A DNA stretch of 64,000 nucleotides from Deferribacterales bacterium UBA4806 (GTDB lineage: Bacteria > Chrysiogenota > Deferribacteres > Deferribacterales > UBA228). Of this stretch, positions 25,956 to 33,248 are shown one piece after another. The position numbers were made by a program, and so were the translations under genes. The stretch spans positions 5,478 through 69,477 of the forward strand of contig DHGE01000126.1 in the NCBI GenBank assembly GCA_002402635.1. The letters are read 5' to 3'. The first letter of the stretch is position 1, and each line of letters starts with the position of its first letter. The notes under the pieces were generated by a model. The model worked only from the letters and a program-made list of their open reading frames with translations. It had not been told where the DNA came from and did not search any database.

Positions 25956-26419
25956 GCATTTTTTATATTGGTGAAAGCTTTCCATATTCTACTCCAAGAC
26001 CAACCTTGTTTTCTTAATTTTTTATATATTTCACCTTTACAAACTTTGGGCAAAAATCCTACATATTCCAGAGGTGATTCCAAAATTATTTTACAAACCT
26101 CTCTTGCTTCAATTCCCATATCGTTAAGAAGTTCTGAAATTGGGGGACACCAGGGTACAGGAATTTCCATTGTTTCTCCAGTTTCTGTAATAAGAGATAA
26201 ATGATTTTTTTCCTGTCTTTCTTTTACAATATAGGTTATCAACGCATTTTTAACATAGGTATAGATTAAGGTAGTTTTCTTATTACCTTTTGTTATGTCA
26301 AAATCCCGTAAAGCTTTGTAATATGCTACCAGAGCCTCTGATAGCATATCCTCATACTCAAGGTCTGGATTTTTATTCCAGAATTTCCACACTAAATTGT
26401 TGATTAAATTTGTTTCCAT
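25940..26419 (-). CDS. Sigma-70-region-2-like protein, 159 aa
   Basis: Residues 18-70 (DLEYEDMLSEALVAYYKALR then FDITKGNKKTTLIYTYVKNA) fit sigma-70 region 2, where region 2.1-2.4 binds core polymerase and the -10 element. A region-4-like HTH may exist at the end (IYKKLRKQGWSWSRIWKAF). It is short, like phage middle or late sigma factors. It is the first gene leftward from the divergent control region, so it could direct transcription from the shared-class promoters; this is inference. Confidence 0.6.
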   Translation of the reverse strand: METNLINNLVWKFWNKNPDLEYEDMLSEALVAYYKALRDFDITKGNKKTTLIYTYVKNALITYIVKERQEKNHLSLITETGETMEIPVPWCPPISELLNDMGIEAREVCKIILESPLEYVGFLPKVCKGEIYKKLRKQGWSWSRIWKAFTNIKNALNEM

Positions 26420-26540
26420 TTTAATACCTCCTTTAAGTTATTATTATTATAATATATCTGATACTTATTGATTTTTTTAAAAAATTTATTATACTAATAA
26501 ATAATTGTCTGTAATTTTTTGAAAAAATTATTATTTTTGC

Positions 26541-26570
26541 CCTAAATAAAAGTGAAATTTTAGTTATAAT
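26541..26570 (+). promoter_or_regulatory. Phage promoter, shared class (copy f, rightward)
   Basis: CCTAAATAAAAG, 12 nt, TATAAT. It is the only plus-strand member seen, with the same 24-nt phasing and the same TATATATAGAG downstream as the leftward copies. Confidence 0.7.
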
Positions 26571-26606
26571 ATATATATAGAGAAAGAAAAGTAAATAGGA
26601 AGTAAA

Positions 26607-26684
26607 ATGAATTATCTTTTTCATACTATTATATATAATATAAGCATTTTAAAAAGTCAAGAGTTTTTTATAAAATATTTATAA
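26607..26684 (+). CDS. Possible 25-codon leader peptide
   Basis: A short ORF (MNYLFHTIIYNISIL...) with AGGAAG upstream begins about 36 nt after the rightward shared promoter. It ends before a second promoter. It could be an attenuator-type leader or chance; no relative is known to me. Confidence 0.25.
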   Translation: MNYLFHTIIYNISILKSQEFFIKYL

Positions 26685-26701
26685 AAGTATTAGAAAAAGT
26701 A

Positions 26702-26740
26702 TTGACTTTTTACTTAAAAAAGTATATTAGGTATTTATAA
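26702..26740 (+). promoter_or_regulatory. Host-like promoter before SNF2 gene
   Basis: TTGACT at 26702 followed by TATATT/TATTAG at about 26723-26730 and TATAAT at 26735; the exact -10 is unclear. It resembles the TTGACT-TATAAT promoters at 29.55 and 30.46 kb. Confidence 0.5.
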
Positions 26741-26759
26741 TAACTTCAAGGAGGTTAAA

Positions 26760-28370
26760 ATGTTTGTGGATTTATTAAATAATAGTACTTTAAAAATAAA
26801 GTTTAATTATGACAGGGAGTTGGTCGAATGGGTTAAGGATAGTATTCAAGGTAGAAAATACTATCCCGAAAGTAAAGTATGGACTGCTCCTTTAATTAAA
26901 AATAATATAGATTTATTACAGCAAAGGGGATTTATTTTCAGTGATGGGTTGAAAGAAAAATTAAATAATGAAAAAAAGATAGAATTAAAAGGGGAGATTG
27001 AAATACCCTCAATAAAGGGTTCTTTATATCAATTTCAAAAACAAGCTGTAGAATTTTTGCAACTTAAGAATGGGAGAGCCTTGATTGCAGATGAGGTAGG
27101 ATTAGGCAAAACGTTAGAAGCCTTATCTTGGACAGCACTTCACCCAGATAAAAGACCTGTGTTAATTGTATGTCCTGCTACTTTAAAACTAAATTGGAGA
27201 CACGAGATAGATAAATGGATTGGCAAAGTTAGGATAACTATTCTAAGTGGAACCACTCCATATGATATAAGAGATAGTGAGTATATTATCATTAATTATG
27301 ATATAATTAATGAATGGATGGATAAAATATTAGAAAAACAACCACAGATTTTGATACTAGATGAAGCCCATTATATAAAAAATTCGAAAACTATTAGGAC
27401 TAAGACAATAAAATATATTAGTAAATATATCCCTCACGTAATTGCTCTAACAGGAACTCCTATAATTAATCGTCCTATTGAAGCATATAATATAATAAAA
27501 ATAATAGATAATAATGTTATACCAGATTTTAAAACTTATACACAGGTTTTTTGTGATGCTAAATTAAGAAAATTTCGAGGTAGAATGTTTTGGGATTACA
27601 GTGGGGCAAGTAATACAGAAGAGTTACACAATTTATTAACCAAGACTATAATGATAAGAAGGCTAAAGAAAGATGTGTTGAAAGAATTACCAAAGGTCAC
27701 TAGAACTTTTGTACCCATTGAATTAAATAATTATAATGAATATAAACAGGCAGAAAACAATTTTATTGAGTTTATATTGGATAAGGAGGGAGAGGATAAA
27801 GCTAAAAAGATAACCCGCGCAGAAGCATTAGCTAAGGTAGAGATACTTAAACAATTGGCTATAAAAGGCAAACTTGAGTCTTGTCTGGAGTGGATAGAAG
27901 ACTTAATTGAGAATAATGGTAAAGTAATTGTGTTTGCTGTACATAGACAGGTCATAGATAGAATATATAATCATTTTCATAAAATTGCAGTTAAAGTAGA
28001 TGGTAGTGTTACTGGTGCTAAAAGAGATGAAGCTGTACAAAAATTTCAAAACGATGATAATGTAAAGTTATTTGTAGGTAATATAAAAGCGGCAGGTACA
28101 GGGTTAACTCTTACAGCTTCCCATAATACTGTATTCTTGGAATTGCCTTGGACGCCTGGAGACGTTATACAGGCCGAAGGGCGCAATGATAGGATTTCTC
28201 AGGAATATCCTGTAAATGTGTATTATTTATTGGCGGATAATACAATAGAGTGGGATATAGCTGAAATGTTAGATAGAAAAAGACAGGTTTTAGATATGGT
28301 ATTAAATGGTGAGGAGACTGAGCAAGAAAGTTTATTGACTGAGATAATTAAAAAGTTTAAGAAAAATTAA
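26760..28370 (+). CDS. SNF2-family helicase (SMARCAL1/HepA-like)
   Basis: 536 residues. A small HARP-like N-domain ([20 protein letters not shown]) precedes the SNF2 motor: motif [16 protein letters not shown], motif [12 protein letters not shown], motif [13 protein letters not shown], then the C-lobe with [19 protein letters not shown] and the motif [13 protein letters not shown]. Phage members are thought to remodel forks or recombination intermediates or to strip proteins from DNA. It is the first rightward gene with a strong AAGGAGG site. Confidence 0.92.
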   Translation: MFVDLLNNSTLKIKFNYDRELVEWVKDSIQGRKYYPESKVWTAPLIKNNIDLLQQRGFIFSDGLKEKLNNEKKIELKGEIEIPSIKGSLYQFQKQAVEFLQLKNGRALIADEVGLGKTLEALSWTALHPDKRPVLIVCPATLKLNWRHEIDKWIGKVRITILSGTTPYDIRDSEYIIINYDIINEWMDKILEKQPQILILDEAHYIKNSKTIRTKTIKYISKYIPHVIALTGTPIINRPIEAYNIIKIIDNNVIPDFKTYTQVFCDAKLRKFRGRMFWDYSGASNTEELHNLLTKTIMIRRLKKDVLKELPKVTRTFVPIELNNYNEYKQAENNFIEFILDKEGEDKAKKITRAEALAKVEILKQLAIKGKLESCLEWIEDLIENNGKVIVFAVHRQVIDRIYNHFHKIAVKVDGSVTGAKRDEAVQKFQNDDNVKLFVGNIKAAGTGLTLTASHNTVFLELPWTPGDVIQAEGRNDRISQEYPVNVYYLLADNTIEWDIAEMLDRKRQVLDMVLNGEETEQESLLTEIIKKFKKN

Positions 28371-28385
28371 TGTGGAGGTAATGTT

Positions 28386-29540
28386 ATGAAAATTAATCTT
28401 TGCCCATTGTTTGATTTAGCTAAGTTGATAAAACCTAAAAAAAGAAAAAATAAAAAAATTGAGATAATACCAGATGTTAGATGTATTACATTTAGAAAGA
28501 AAACTAATGACCCAACAGATATCACTAATATTAGAAATATAGCCCAAAAAATGGTAAATAAATATAATTTGTATTTAGATGATTTTTCTATCGATGTGGT
28601 AGCTTATAATGTATATCAGTATATACAAAAAAAGGGGATGCCCAAAGATTTACACGGATATGTAAAACAATGTGTTAGAAATGCCTATTTTGACAATTAT
28701 AGAAAATATATAAAACACGAAATACCATTGGATGAGTTTTTTGATTATTATATGGAAGGAGAAAAAGAAAATGAAAATAATACTTTTAAAAATGAGATAT
28801 ATAATACTGTTATAGAATTGTTAAGTATATACTACACTAAAGAGGAGATAAACTATTATTTACCATTATGTGTTAAGTTATTGGATAAAAATATACATAT
28901 TAGCAATAAAAAGATTAAGTTATTTCTAACTCGATTAAAAGGGGTTTGTTACAAGATTAGGGATAAATATCAATTGAAAGAAAACTTAGCTAATATGAAA
29001 ATAAAAACAGCAAAACAAATGATTAATGCTTCGCTGACTAGTTCTTTGTTACTTAGTCTTTTTAATACGATTGATGAAGAACACGGTATCTCCACTAATT
29101 TATTATTAGCTTTAGATTACAAAAGTTTATACCGATTGATGGAATTGGCTGGAGGTACTACCGTAAATATTCCTACCCTTTCTCAATTCAATTCTTTATT
29201 AACAAGTGTCCAGAGATATGTTAAAAATAAAATATTTACTGAGGAGCATAAAGATAAGGCATTAGATAGCTATTTAGCGAGGTCTGTAAATTATTCACAA
29301 GGAATGCTATTGGATAAATTATGTAAAATATATAACATTGAAAATGAAAATGAAATAGCTTCTACTTCTGTGGCTAATATATTGGAAAATAATATAAAGG
29401 TACTGAATGAAATTTTTGAGAAAGTAAAGGATAAGGATTTACAAGATGTTACAGTGGTGAAATTAATTAAGGAAGTAAATATGACAATTACTGAATTATG
29501 TGGAACTTTGGTACAAAGTAAAGAAAATGAAAAAAATTAA
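28386..29540 (+). CDS. Hypothetical protein, 384 aa, possible sigma-like N-domain
   Basis: Residues 60-115 (DFSIDVVAYNVYQYIQKKG, then HGYVKQCVRNAYFDNYRK) resemble sigma region 2 with its 'vrN...D..Rk' end, followed by PLDEFFDYY. The rest is helical and includes LMELAGGTTVNIPTLSQ, a pattern I cannot place firmly. It follows the SNF2 gene with a good GGAGG site. A transcription role is possible, but identity is not settled. Confidence 0.4.
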   Translation: MKINLCPLFDLAKLIKPKKRKNKKIEIIPDVRCITFRKKTNDPTDITNIRNIAQKMVNKYNLYLDDFSIDVVAYNVYQYIQKKGMPKDLHGYVKQCVRNAYFDNYRKYIKHEIPLDEFFDYYMEGEKENENNTFKNEIYNTVIELLSIYYTKEEINYYLPLCVKLLDKNIHISNKKIKLFLTRLKGVCYKIRDKYQLKENLANMKIKTAKQMINASLTSSLLLSLFNTIDEEHGISTNLLLALDYKSLYRLMELAGGTTVNIPTLSQFNSLLTSVQRYVKNKIFTEEHKDKALDSYLARSVNYSQGMLLDKLCKIYNIENENEIASTSVANILENNIKVLNEIFEKVKDKDLQDVTVVKLIKEVNMTITELCGTLVQSKENEKN

Positions 29541-29549
29541 AAAAAGTCT

Positions 29550-29577
29550 TGACTTTTATTAAAAAGTATATATAATA
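29550..29577 (+). promoter_or_regulatory. Host-like early promoter (cassette copy 1)
   Basis: TTGACT, about 16 nt, TATAAT, inside a roughly 65-bp stretch nearly identical to one at 30.45-30.52 kb, including the AAGGAGG ribosome site. Confidence 0.7.
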
Positions 29578-29606
29578 GAGATATAAAATAAAAGAAGGAG
29601 GTTAAT

Positions 29607-30440
29607 ATGAAAACCTATTTTGAAAAGAAAGGAAAGAAAATTGAGGTAGAATTAGATGAGAATACAGGTAAATGTATTCTTACTATCGAAGGTAATTCTA
29701 TTGAAACCACTCCTTGTAATGTAAAGAATACCTGGTGTTTTTTCGTAAAAGGTAAAAAGTTTTTAAAGGACATTTTTAATTTTAATGAAGATAGTGTTTA
29801 TATGAGTGATAAATCTGCTGAAAAATTCTATGAAATTCAAAAACAAATAATGGAAAATAATAAACTTAAATTTTTTAAAAATAGTTCTGTAGTAATTCCT
29901 TTTCATCGTGAAGGTGAAAATGGGTTTGTTCTTACAGGTTCTTTATATTTTACAAATGATGAAAAATCGGAATATACTGATATAGCTTATTTGGTGGATA
30001 ATTTGATTAAAAATGAAGATTTGAAATGGTGTTTAGATAAAAATAGACATAAAGATATAAGTGTAATTAGTAAAAGAGTGGCTACCTATATTTTGAATAT
30101 AATGGATAAAGAAAACTTAGAAGGAGTTAAACCAATACGTTATAAAGATTGCTATGGTGAATATATTTCAAAAATAGTATTTACCAATTTTGAAATATTT
30201 GAAAAATATTTATTTGAAGCTGTTAAAGATGATATTAATAAATTAAAAGAAAATGAAATGAAAAGAAAGGAACACGAGACTTTGTGTTTTAAACAGGCTA
30301 AAGAGACAGGAAAAAATGTTAAAATTTATAGTTATTCTGTTCCTTGTAATAGTAAAAATGAAGAATGTGATATAGATAATATTATTGTATATGCTACCCC
30401 AGAAGGTACAATAAAAAAAGAAAGAATACATTGTTATTAA
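29607..30440 (+). CDS. Hypothetical protein, 277 aa
   Basis: Not recognised. It is Lys/Glu/Asn-rich and soluble, without a visible catalytic motif. Its expression cassette (TTGACT/TATAAT and AAGAAGGAGG) is duplicated before the next gene, suggesting strong early transcription. Early phage genes of this kind often target host functions; nothing specific can be said. Confidence 0.6.
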   Translation: MKTYFEKKGKKIEVELDENTGKCILTIEGNSIETTPCNVKNTWCFFVKGKKFLKDIFNFNEDSVYMSDKSAEKFYEIQKQIMENNKLKFFKNSSVVIPFHREGENGFVLTGSLYFTNDEKSEYTDIAYLVDNLIKNEDLKWCLDKNRHKDISVISKRVATYILNIMDKENLEGVKPIRYKDCYGEYISKIVFTNFEIFEKYLFEAVKDDINKLKENEMKRKEHETLCFKQAKETGKNVKIYSYSVPCNSKNEECDIDNIIVYATPEGTIKKERIHCY

Positions 30441-30458
30441 AAAATATTAAAAAAAGTC

Positions 30459-30486
30459 TTGACTTTTATTAAAAAGTATATATAAT
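30459..30486 (+). promoter_or_regulatory. Host-like early promoter (cassette copy 2)
   Basis: TTGACT, 16 nt, TATAAT; near-identical to copy 1 through the ribosome site. Confidence 0.72.
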
Positions 30487-30516
30487 AGAGATATAAAATA
30501 AAAGAAGGAGGTTAAG

Positions 30517-30705
30517 ATGGAAAAACCTATAGTCAAGTTAATTGGGCAAGACGGAAATGTATTTAATTTAGCAGGAATAGTAAGTTCTGCTCTAAAAAAA
30601 GCAGGACTTAAAGACCAGGCTAAAGAGTTTCAAACCAGGTTATTTAACTGTAGGTCGTATGGTGAGGCTTTACAGTTAATGACTGAATATGTAGAAGTTA
30701 AATAA
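30517..30705 (+). CDS. Small conserved phage-type protein, 62 aa
   Basis: Pattern 'kpivKLIGqDGNvFnlaGivs.ALkkAGl...a.ef......c.SYgEALqlmteYVeV' resembles a small protein family widespread in phages and mobile elements. I know no function for it. AAGGAGG precedes the ATG. Confidence 0.6.
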   Translation: MEKPIVKLIGQDGNVFNLAGIVSSALKKAGLKDQAKEFQTRLFNCRSYGEALQLMTEYVEVK

Positions 30706-30719
30706 AAAGGAGGCATAAG

Positions 30720-30950
30720 ATGAAAACAGAAGTAAAAAATGAAACAAAAGAATTTATACCTTTATTTCAATTTGAAAGAAAAATATCTGCTGGAGTTGAT
30801 AGAACTGAATTCAGGAAGTGGATTAGAGCTAATCGAGAAATATTGTTGAAAGATAATACTATAGAAATTCACTGGATAGGCAAAAATCTTAGACTATGGT
30901 ATATAGATAAGAATTTTGATTTGTCAAGGTATAAGGAGGTTGTAAAATGA
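30720..30950 (+). CDS. Hypothetical protein, 76 aa
   Basis: Not recognised. A basic, tryptophan-containing small protein (FRKWIRANREILLKD, then IHWIGKNLRLWYIDKN) with an AAAGGAGG site. It is part of the early small-gene run; the next small gene overlaps its stop. Confidence 0.55.
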   Translation: MKTEVKNETKEFIPLFQFERKISAGVDRTEFRKWIRANREILLKDNTIEIHWIGKNLRLWYIDKNFDLSRYKEVVK

Positions 30951-31114
30951 AAACTTTGCTTGAAATTTTTAAAGAAAAGGGATTACTTGAAAAAGTAATC
31001 CTTGATAATAATGGACTTAAAATATATAAAGATGATTCAAATACTGGAAAGATAGTAATTAATAAAAAGGAGGTAAAAAATGAAAAAGATAATAGATTTT
31101 ATGAGTGGAGATAG
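30947..31114 (+). CDS. Hypothetical protein, 55 aa
   Basis: A small ORF with an excellent AAGGAGG site; its ATG overlaps the previous stop. It begins MKTLLEIFKEKGLLEKVI. It overlaps the start of the next small membrane protein gene by 35 nt. Function unknown. Confidence 0.5.
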   Translation: MKTLLEIFKEKGLLEKVILDNNGLKIYKDDSNTGKIVINKKEVKNEKDNRFYEWR

Positions 31115-31199
31115 ATTTTTTGAATGGTTACTAACAGGTATTATTATGTTAATAATTGGACATCTTATGTTATTTTTAGTAAATATATTAAGTAAATAG
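31080..31199 (+). CDS. Small single-pass membrane protein, 39 aa
   Basis: AAAAAGGAGG lies 6-7 nt before the ATG. Residues 16-36 are one hydrophobic helix (LLTGIIMLIIGHLMLFLVNI). Its size and place among early genes fit a membrane-acting host-control or exclusion peptide; this is inference. Confidence 0.5.
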   Translation: MKKIIDFMSGDRFFEWLLTGIIMLIIGHLMLFLVNILSK

Positions 31200-31206
31200 G
31201 AAGTGG

Positions 31207-31920
31207 ATGATGAAAAAAGAAATAAATGAAACTTCAATTAGCAGATTATTAGAAAGGAATGAAAAATTTGATTGTTGCTTTATTACAGCTTTCAGACTAA
31301 CAGATAACTGTGATATGGGCAGACCTTATACTAAAAGAGAAAATATGGCAAGAAATTACTCTTTGGAATTAAAATTAGCACGTAGTTGGTATAGTGTTAC
31401 CAGAGTCATTGGTACTTATGAAGATAAAGGAAAAAAACAAAAAGAAATATCCTTTTTTGTAGTAGATGATAGAGTAGATGAAGATGACTCTTTGAAAAAG
31501 AGACAAGAATATACAAAAGAATTTTTAGAGGATATGTTATATTTAGGAGAATTATATGAACAGGATAGCATTTTATTCCTTCCCAAAGGTTCTATTTTAG
31601 GCAAAGCTAAACCTATATTATATGGAACTAATGATTGTCCAAGAGCTATAGGCAAAGGAAATAAAGAATATTTTAATGGGGGTTCAAGAATTAATAAAAC
31701 ATCTAAACTATATACTACTATTGTTAATGGTAAGCCTATGTATTTTGAAATGGGAGTAAATGAAGTTTATGGGGCTCAAACAGGGCTTGGAAATTTGGGG
31801 TTAGCTATATTAGCAAATAAACCTTGGAAAGATTTACTTAAATACATAGATGAAAAATATGAAAGAAATTATTTTAAAGACCCATATATAGAATATTGTA
31901 AAAATAGGAGGTTGAAATGA
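31207..31920 (+). CDS. Hypothetical phage protein, 237 aa
   Basis: The N-part reads FDCCFITAFRLTD, then SLELKLARSWYSVTRVIGTY and EISFFVVDD, then EQDSILFLPKG. This order (ITAFR, short helix, 'G.Y.E', 'SFfV', 'Q.SIL') occurs in a broad DUF3293-like phage group of unknown function. The start is the ATG pair after AGGAAGTGG. Role unknown. Confidence 0.5.
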   Translation: MMKKEINETSISRLLERNEKFDCCFITAFRLTDNCDMGRPYTKRENMARNYSLELKLARSWYSVTRVIGTYEDKGKKQKEISFFVVDDRVDEDDSLKKRQEYTKEFLEDMLYLGELYEQDSILFLPKGSILGKAKPILYGTNDCPRAIGKGNKEYFNGGSRINKTSKLYTTIVNGKPMYFEMGVNEVYGAQTGLGNLGLAILANKPWKDLLKYIDEKYERNYFKDPYIEYCKNRRLK

Positions 31921-32216
31921 GAAATATTATTAAAGAGAAAATAAGTAAAAAGAAAGGATGGGCAAAAAGAATTAAAGAGGAAACAAGTGTGGGGTATCTT
32001 TCGCCTCTTATGTTTGCCTTATTTTGGGGAATTAATCCGCATAAGTTATATACTTGGATAGAGGATAATAAAAACATCTTGATTGAATTAGGAGTTTATT
32101 ATAATAATATGAAAGATGTTAAAAATGGAGTATTGAATATCGATGCTTTGGAAAAGTATTGTAAATATACTGATAAAATAATTGATGAATTAGTCGATGA
32201 ACTATCTCAACGATAG
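31917..32216 (+). CDS. Hypothetical protein, 99 aa
   Basis: Not recognised. A basic N-terminus (MRNIIKEKISKKKGWAKRI) is followed by a helical body with a short hydrophobic stretch (SPLMFALFWGI). ATGA overlap with the upstream gene shows cotranslation. Confidence 0.5.
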   Translation: MRNIIKEKISKKKGWAKRIKEETSVGYLSPLMFALFWGINPHKLYTWIEDNKNILIELGVYYNNMKDVKNGVLNIDALEKYCKYTDKIIDELVDELSQR

Positions 32217-32229
32217 AAAGGGGTGTAAT

Positions 32230-32517
32230 ATGAAAATAGCTGGATTAGAAGTACCTCAAGTAGAAAACTTAGATATGTTAAATATATATGATAAAATACT
32301 TCTAGCTTTGATTGTAAATAATAATAATAATGGTATTAATGTGGAGAATTTAAGAAAAATACTTAGCAAAAATTCGAGATATAATAGAATACTTGAGAAT
32401 AATATTTTACAATCTTGTTTAAATAAGTTAATAGAAATGAATATTATAAAATCAATTTTTAATTTAGATACTAATGAAGAAATTTTTACAATTAATAATA
32501 TGGTGGAGGTAGGATAA
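32230..32517 (+). CDS. Small winged-helix-like protein, 95 aa
   Basis: The start is placed at the ATG at 32230 because AAAGGGGTG sits just upstream; a longer reading would overlap the previous gene. The body (LLALIVNNNNNGINVENLRKI, then NNILQSCLNKLIEMNIIKS) has the helix-helix-hairpin order of a winged helix. It could be a small regulator, low certainty. ATG overlap with the TSCPD gene. Confidence 0.45.
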   Translation: MKIAGLEVPQVENLDMLNIYDKILLALIVNNNNNGINVENLRKILSKNSRYNRILENNILQSCLNKLIEMNIIKSIFNLDTNEEIFTINNMVEVG

Positions 32518-33035
32518 TGTCGTTAAGGAAAAGACCTAAAATATTAACAGGAAAGACTATAGAAATGCGTGTAGGGTGCGGTAAATTACACGTTATTGTT
32601 AATGTAGATGAAAATAACCTACCTTTTGAAGTATTTGCTAGTATTGGTAAAGGAGGGGGTTGTGCGGCAAGTCAGTGTGAAGCTATAGGAAGGTTAATCT
32701 CATTGAATTTGAGAACTGGAGGGGATGTAAAAAGAATAATAAAACAGTTGAAAGGAATATCCTGTCACAATAAAATGGGGCTTGGGGAAAATCAGCTCTC
32801 TAGTTGTGCCGATGCTATTGGAAAGGCTATTGAGGAAGTATTGGGATTAAAACCTGTGATTAAATTGCCTAAAAAAGAGAAGGTAATTGTACCAGAAGAG
32901 GTTAAATCTGAGGCTGTGGTAGAACCGGAACCTACCAAGGTTCATAATGGAGCCTGCCCTGAATGCGGGGGAACTTTAGTTTATCAAGAAGGTTGTGATG
33001 TATGTAATAGTTGCGGTTATAGTCATTGTTCTTAA
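32517..33035 (+). CDS. TSCPD-domain protein with zinc ribbon (NrdJ C-terminus-like)
   Basis: 172 residues. Residues 10-115 match the TSCPD domain (VGCGKLHVIVNVDEN, FASIGKGGGCAASQCEAIGR, SCADAIGKAIEEV) found at the end of B12-dependent ribonucleotide reductases. The tail has CPECGGTLVYQEGCDVCNSC, the zinc ribbon that follows TSCPD in NrdJ. No reductase core is in this window. It may be a remnant, a regulator, or an accessory to a reductase elsewhere. Confidence 0.75.
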   Translation: MSLRKRPKILTGKTIEMRVGCGKLHVIVNVDENNLPFEVFASIGKGGGCAASQCEAIGRLISLNLRTGGDVKRIIKQLKGISCHNKMGLGENQLSSCADAIGKAIEEVLGLKPVIKLPKKEKVIVPEEVKSEAVVEPEPTKVHNGACPECGGTLVYQEGCDVCNSCGYSHCS

Positions 33036-33050
33036 TAAAGGAGGTAATAT

Positions 33051-33200
33051 ATGTTTAAATTTTTACTTTATTTTATATTAGTACCAATAATATTTTTGCT
33101 ATATTTTATATTTTTGTTTATAAATCTTATTAGGGCTTTTATTGTTTCGATAGAAGATGTAGTGTATTTTGTAAGAAGTGGAATAAGGATTTGGAGATAA
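33051..33200 (+). CDS. Small membrane protein, 49 aa
   Basis: AAAGGAGGTAATAT precedes the ATG. Residues 3-30 are strongly hydrophobic (LLYFILVPIIFLLYFIFLF), followed by a short basic end. Function unknown. Confidence 0.5.
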   Translation: MFKFLLYFILVPIIFLLYFIFLFINLIRAFIVSIEDVVYFVRSGIRIWR

Positions 33201-33248
33201 TAGAAGGGATTATTATGAAAAATAAAAAAAACAAAGTTGGAAAACACT

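Larger units (their letters stand above)
26420..26759. promoter_or_regulatory. Divergent control region
   Basis: 340 bp with no large gene. Leftward, TATAAT-like boxes lie about 30 nt before the sigma-like gene. Rightward, a shared-class promoter (26541) is followed by a possible 25-codon leader, and a second TTGACT promoter lies at about 26702 before the SNF2 gene. The region is about 85% A/T with many short A or T runs. It is the switch point between leftward and rightward operons. Confidence 0.65.

Noticed and set aside
26433..26624. Minus-strand 63-codon open frame in the divergent region
   Set aside because: No ribosome site, hydrophobic A/T-driven composition, and it lies across promoter elements on both strands; the shared-class promoter inside it explains the sequence better.
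33237..33248. TTG at 33237 as methyltransferase start
   Set aside because: No ribosome site precedes it; the ATG at 33249, or a shifted entry from ATG 33215, is more plausible.
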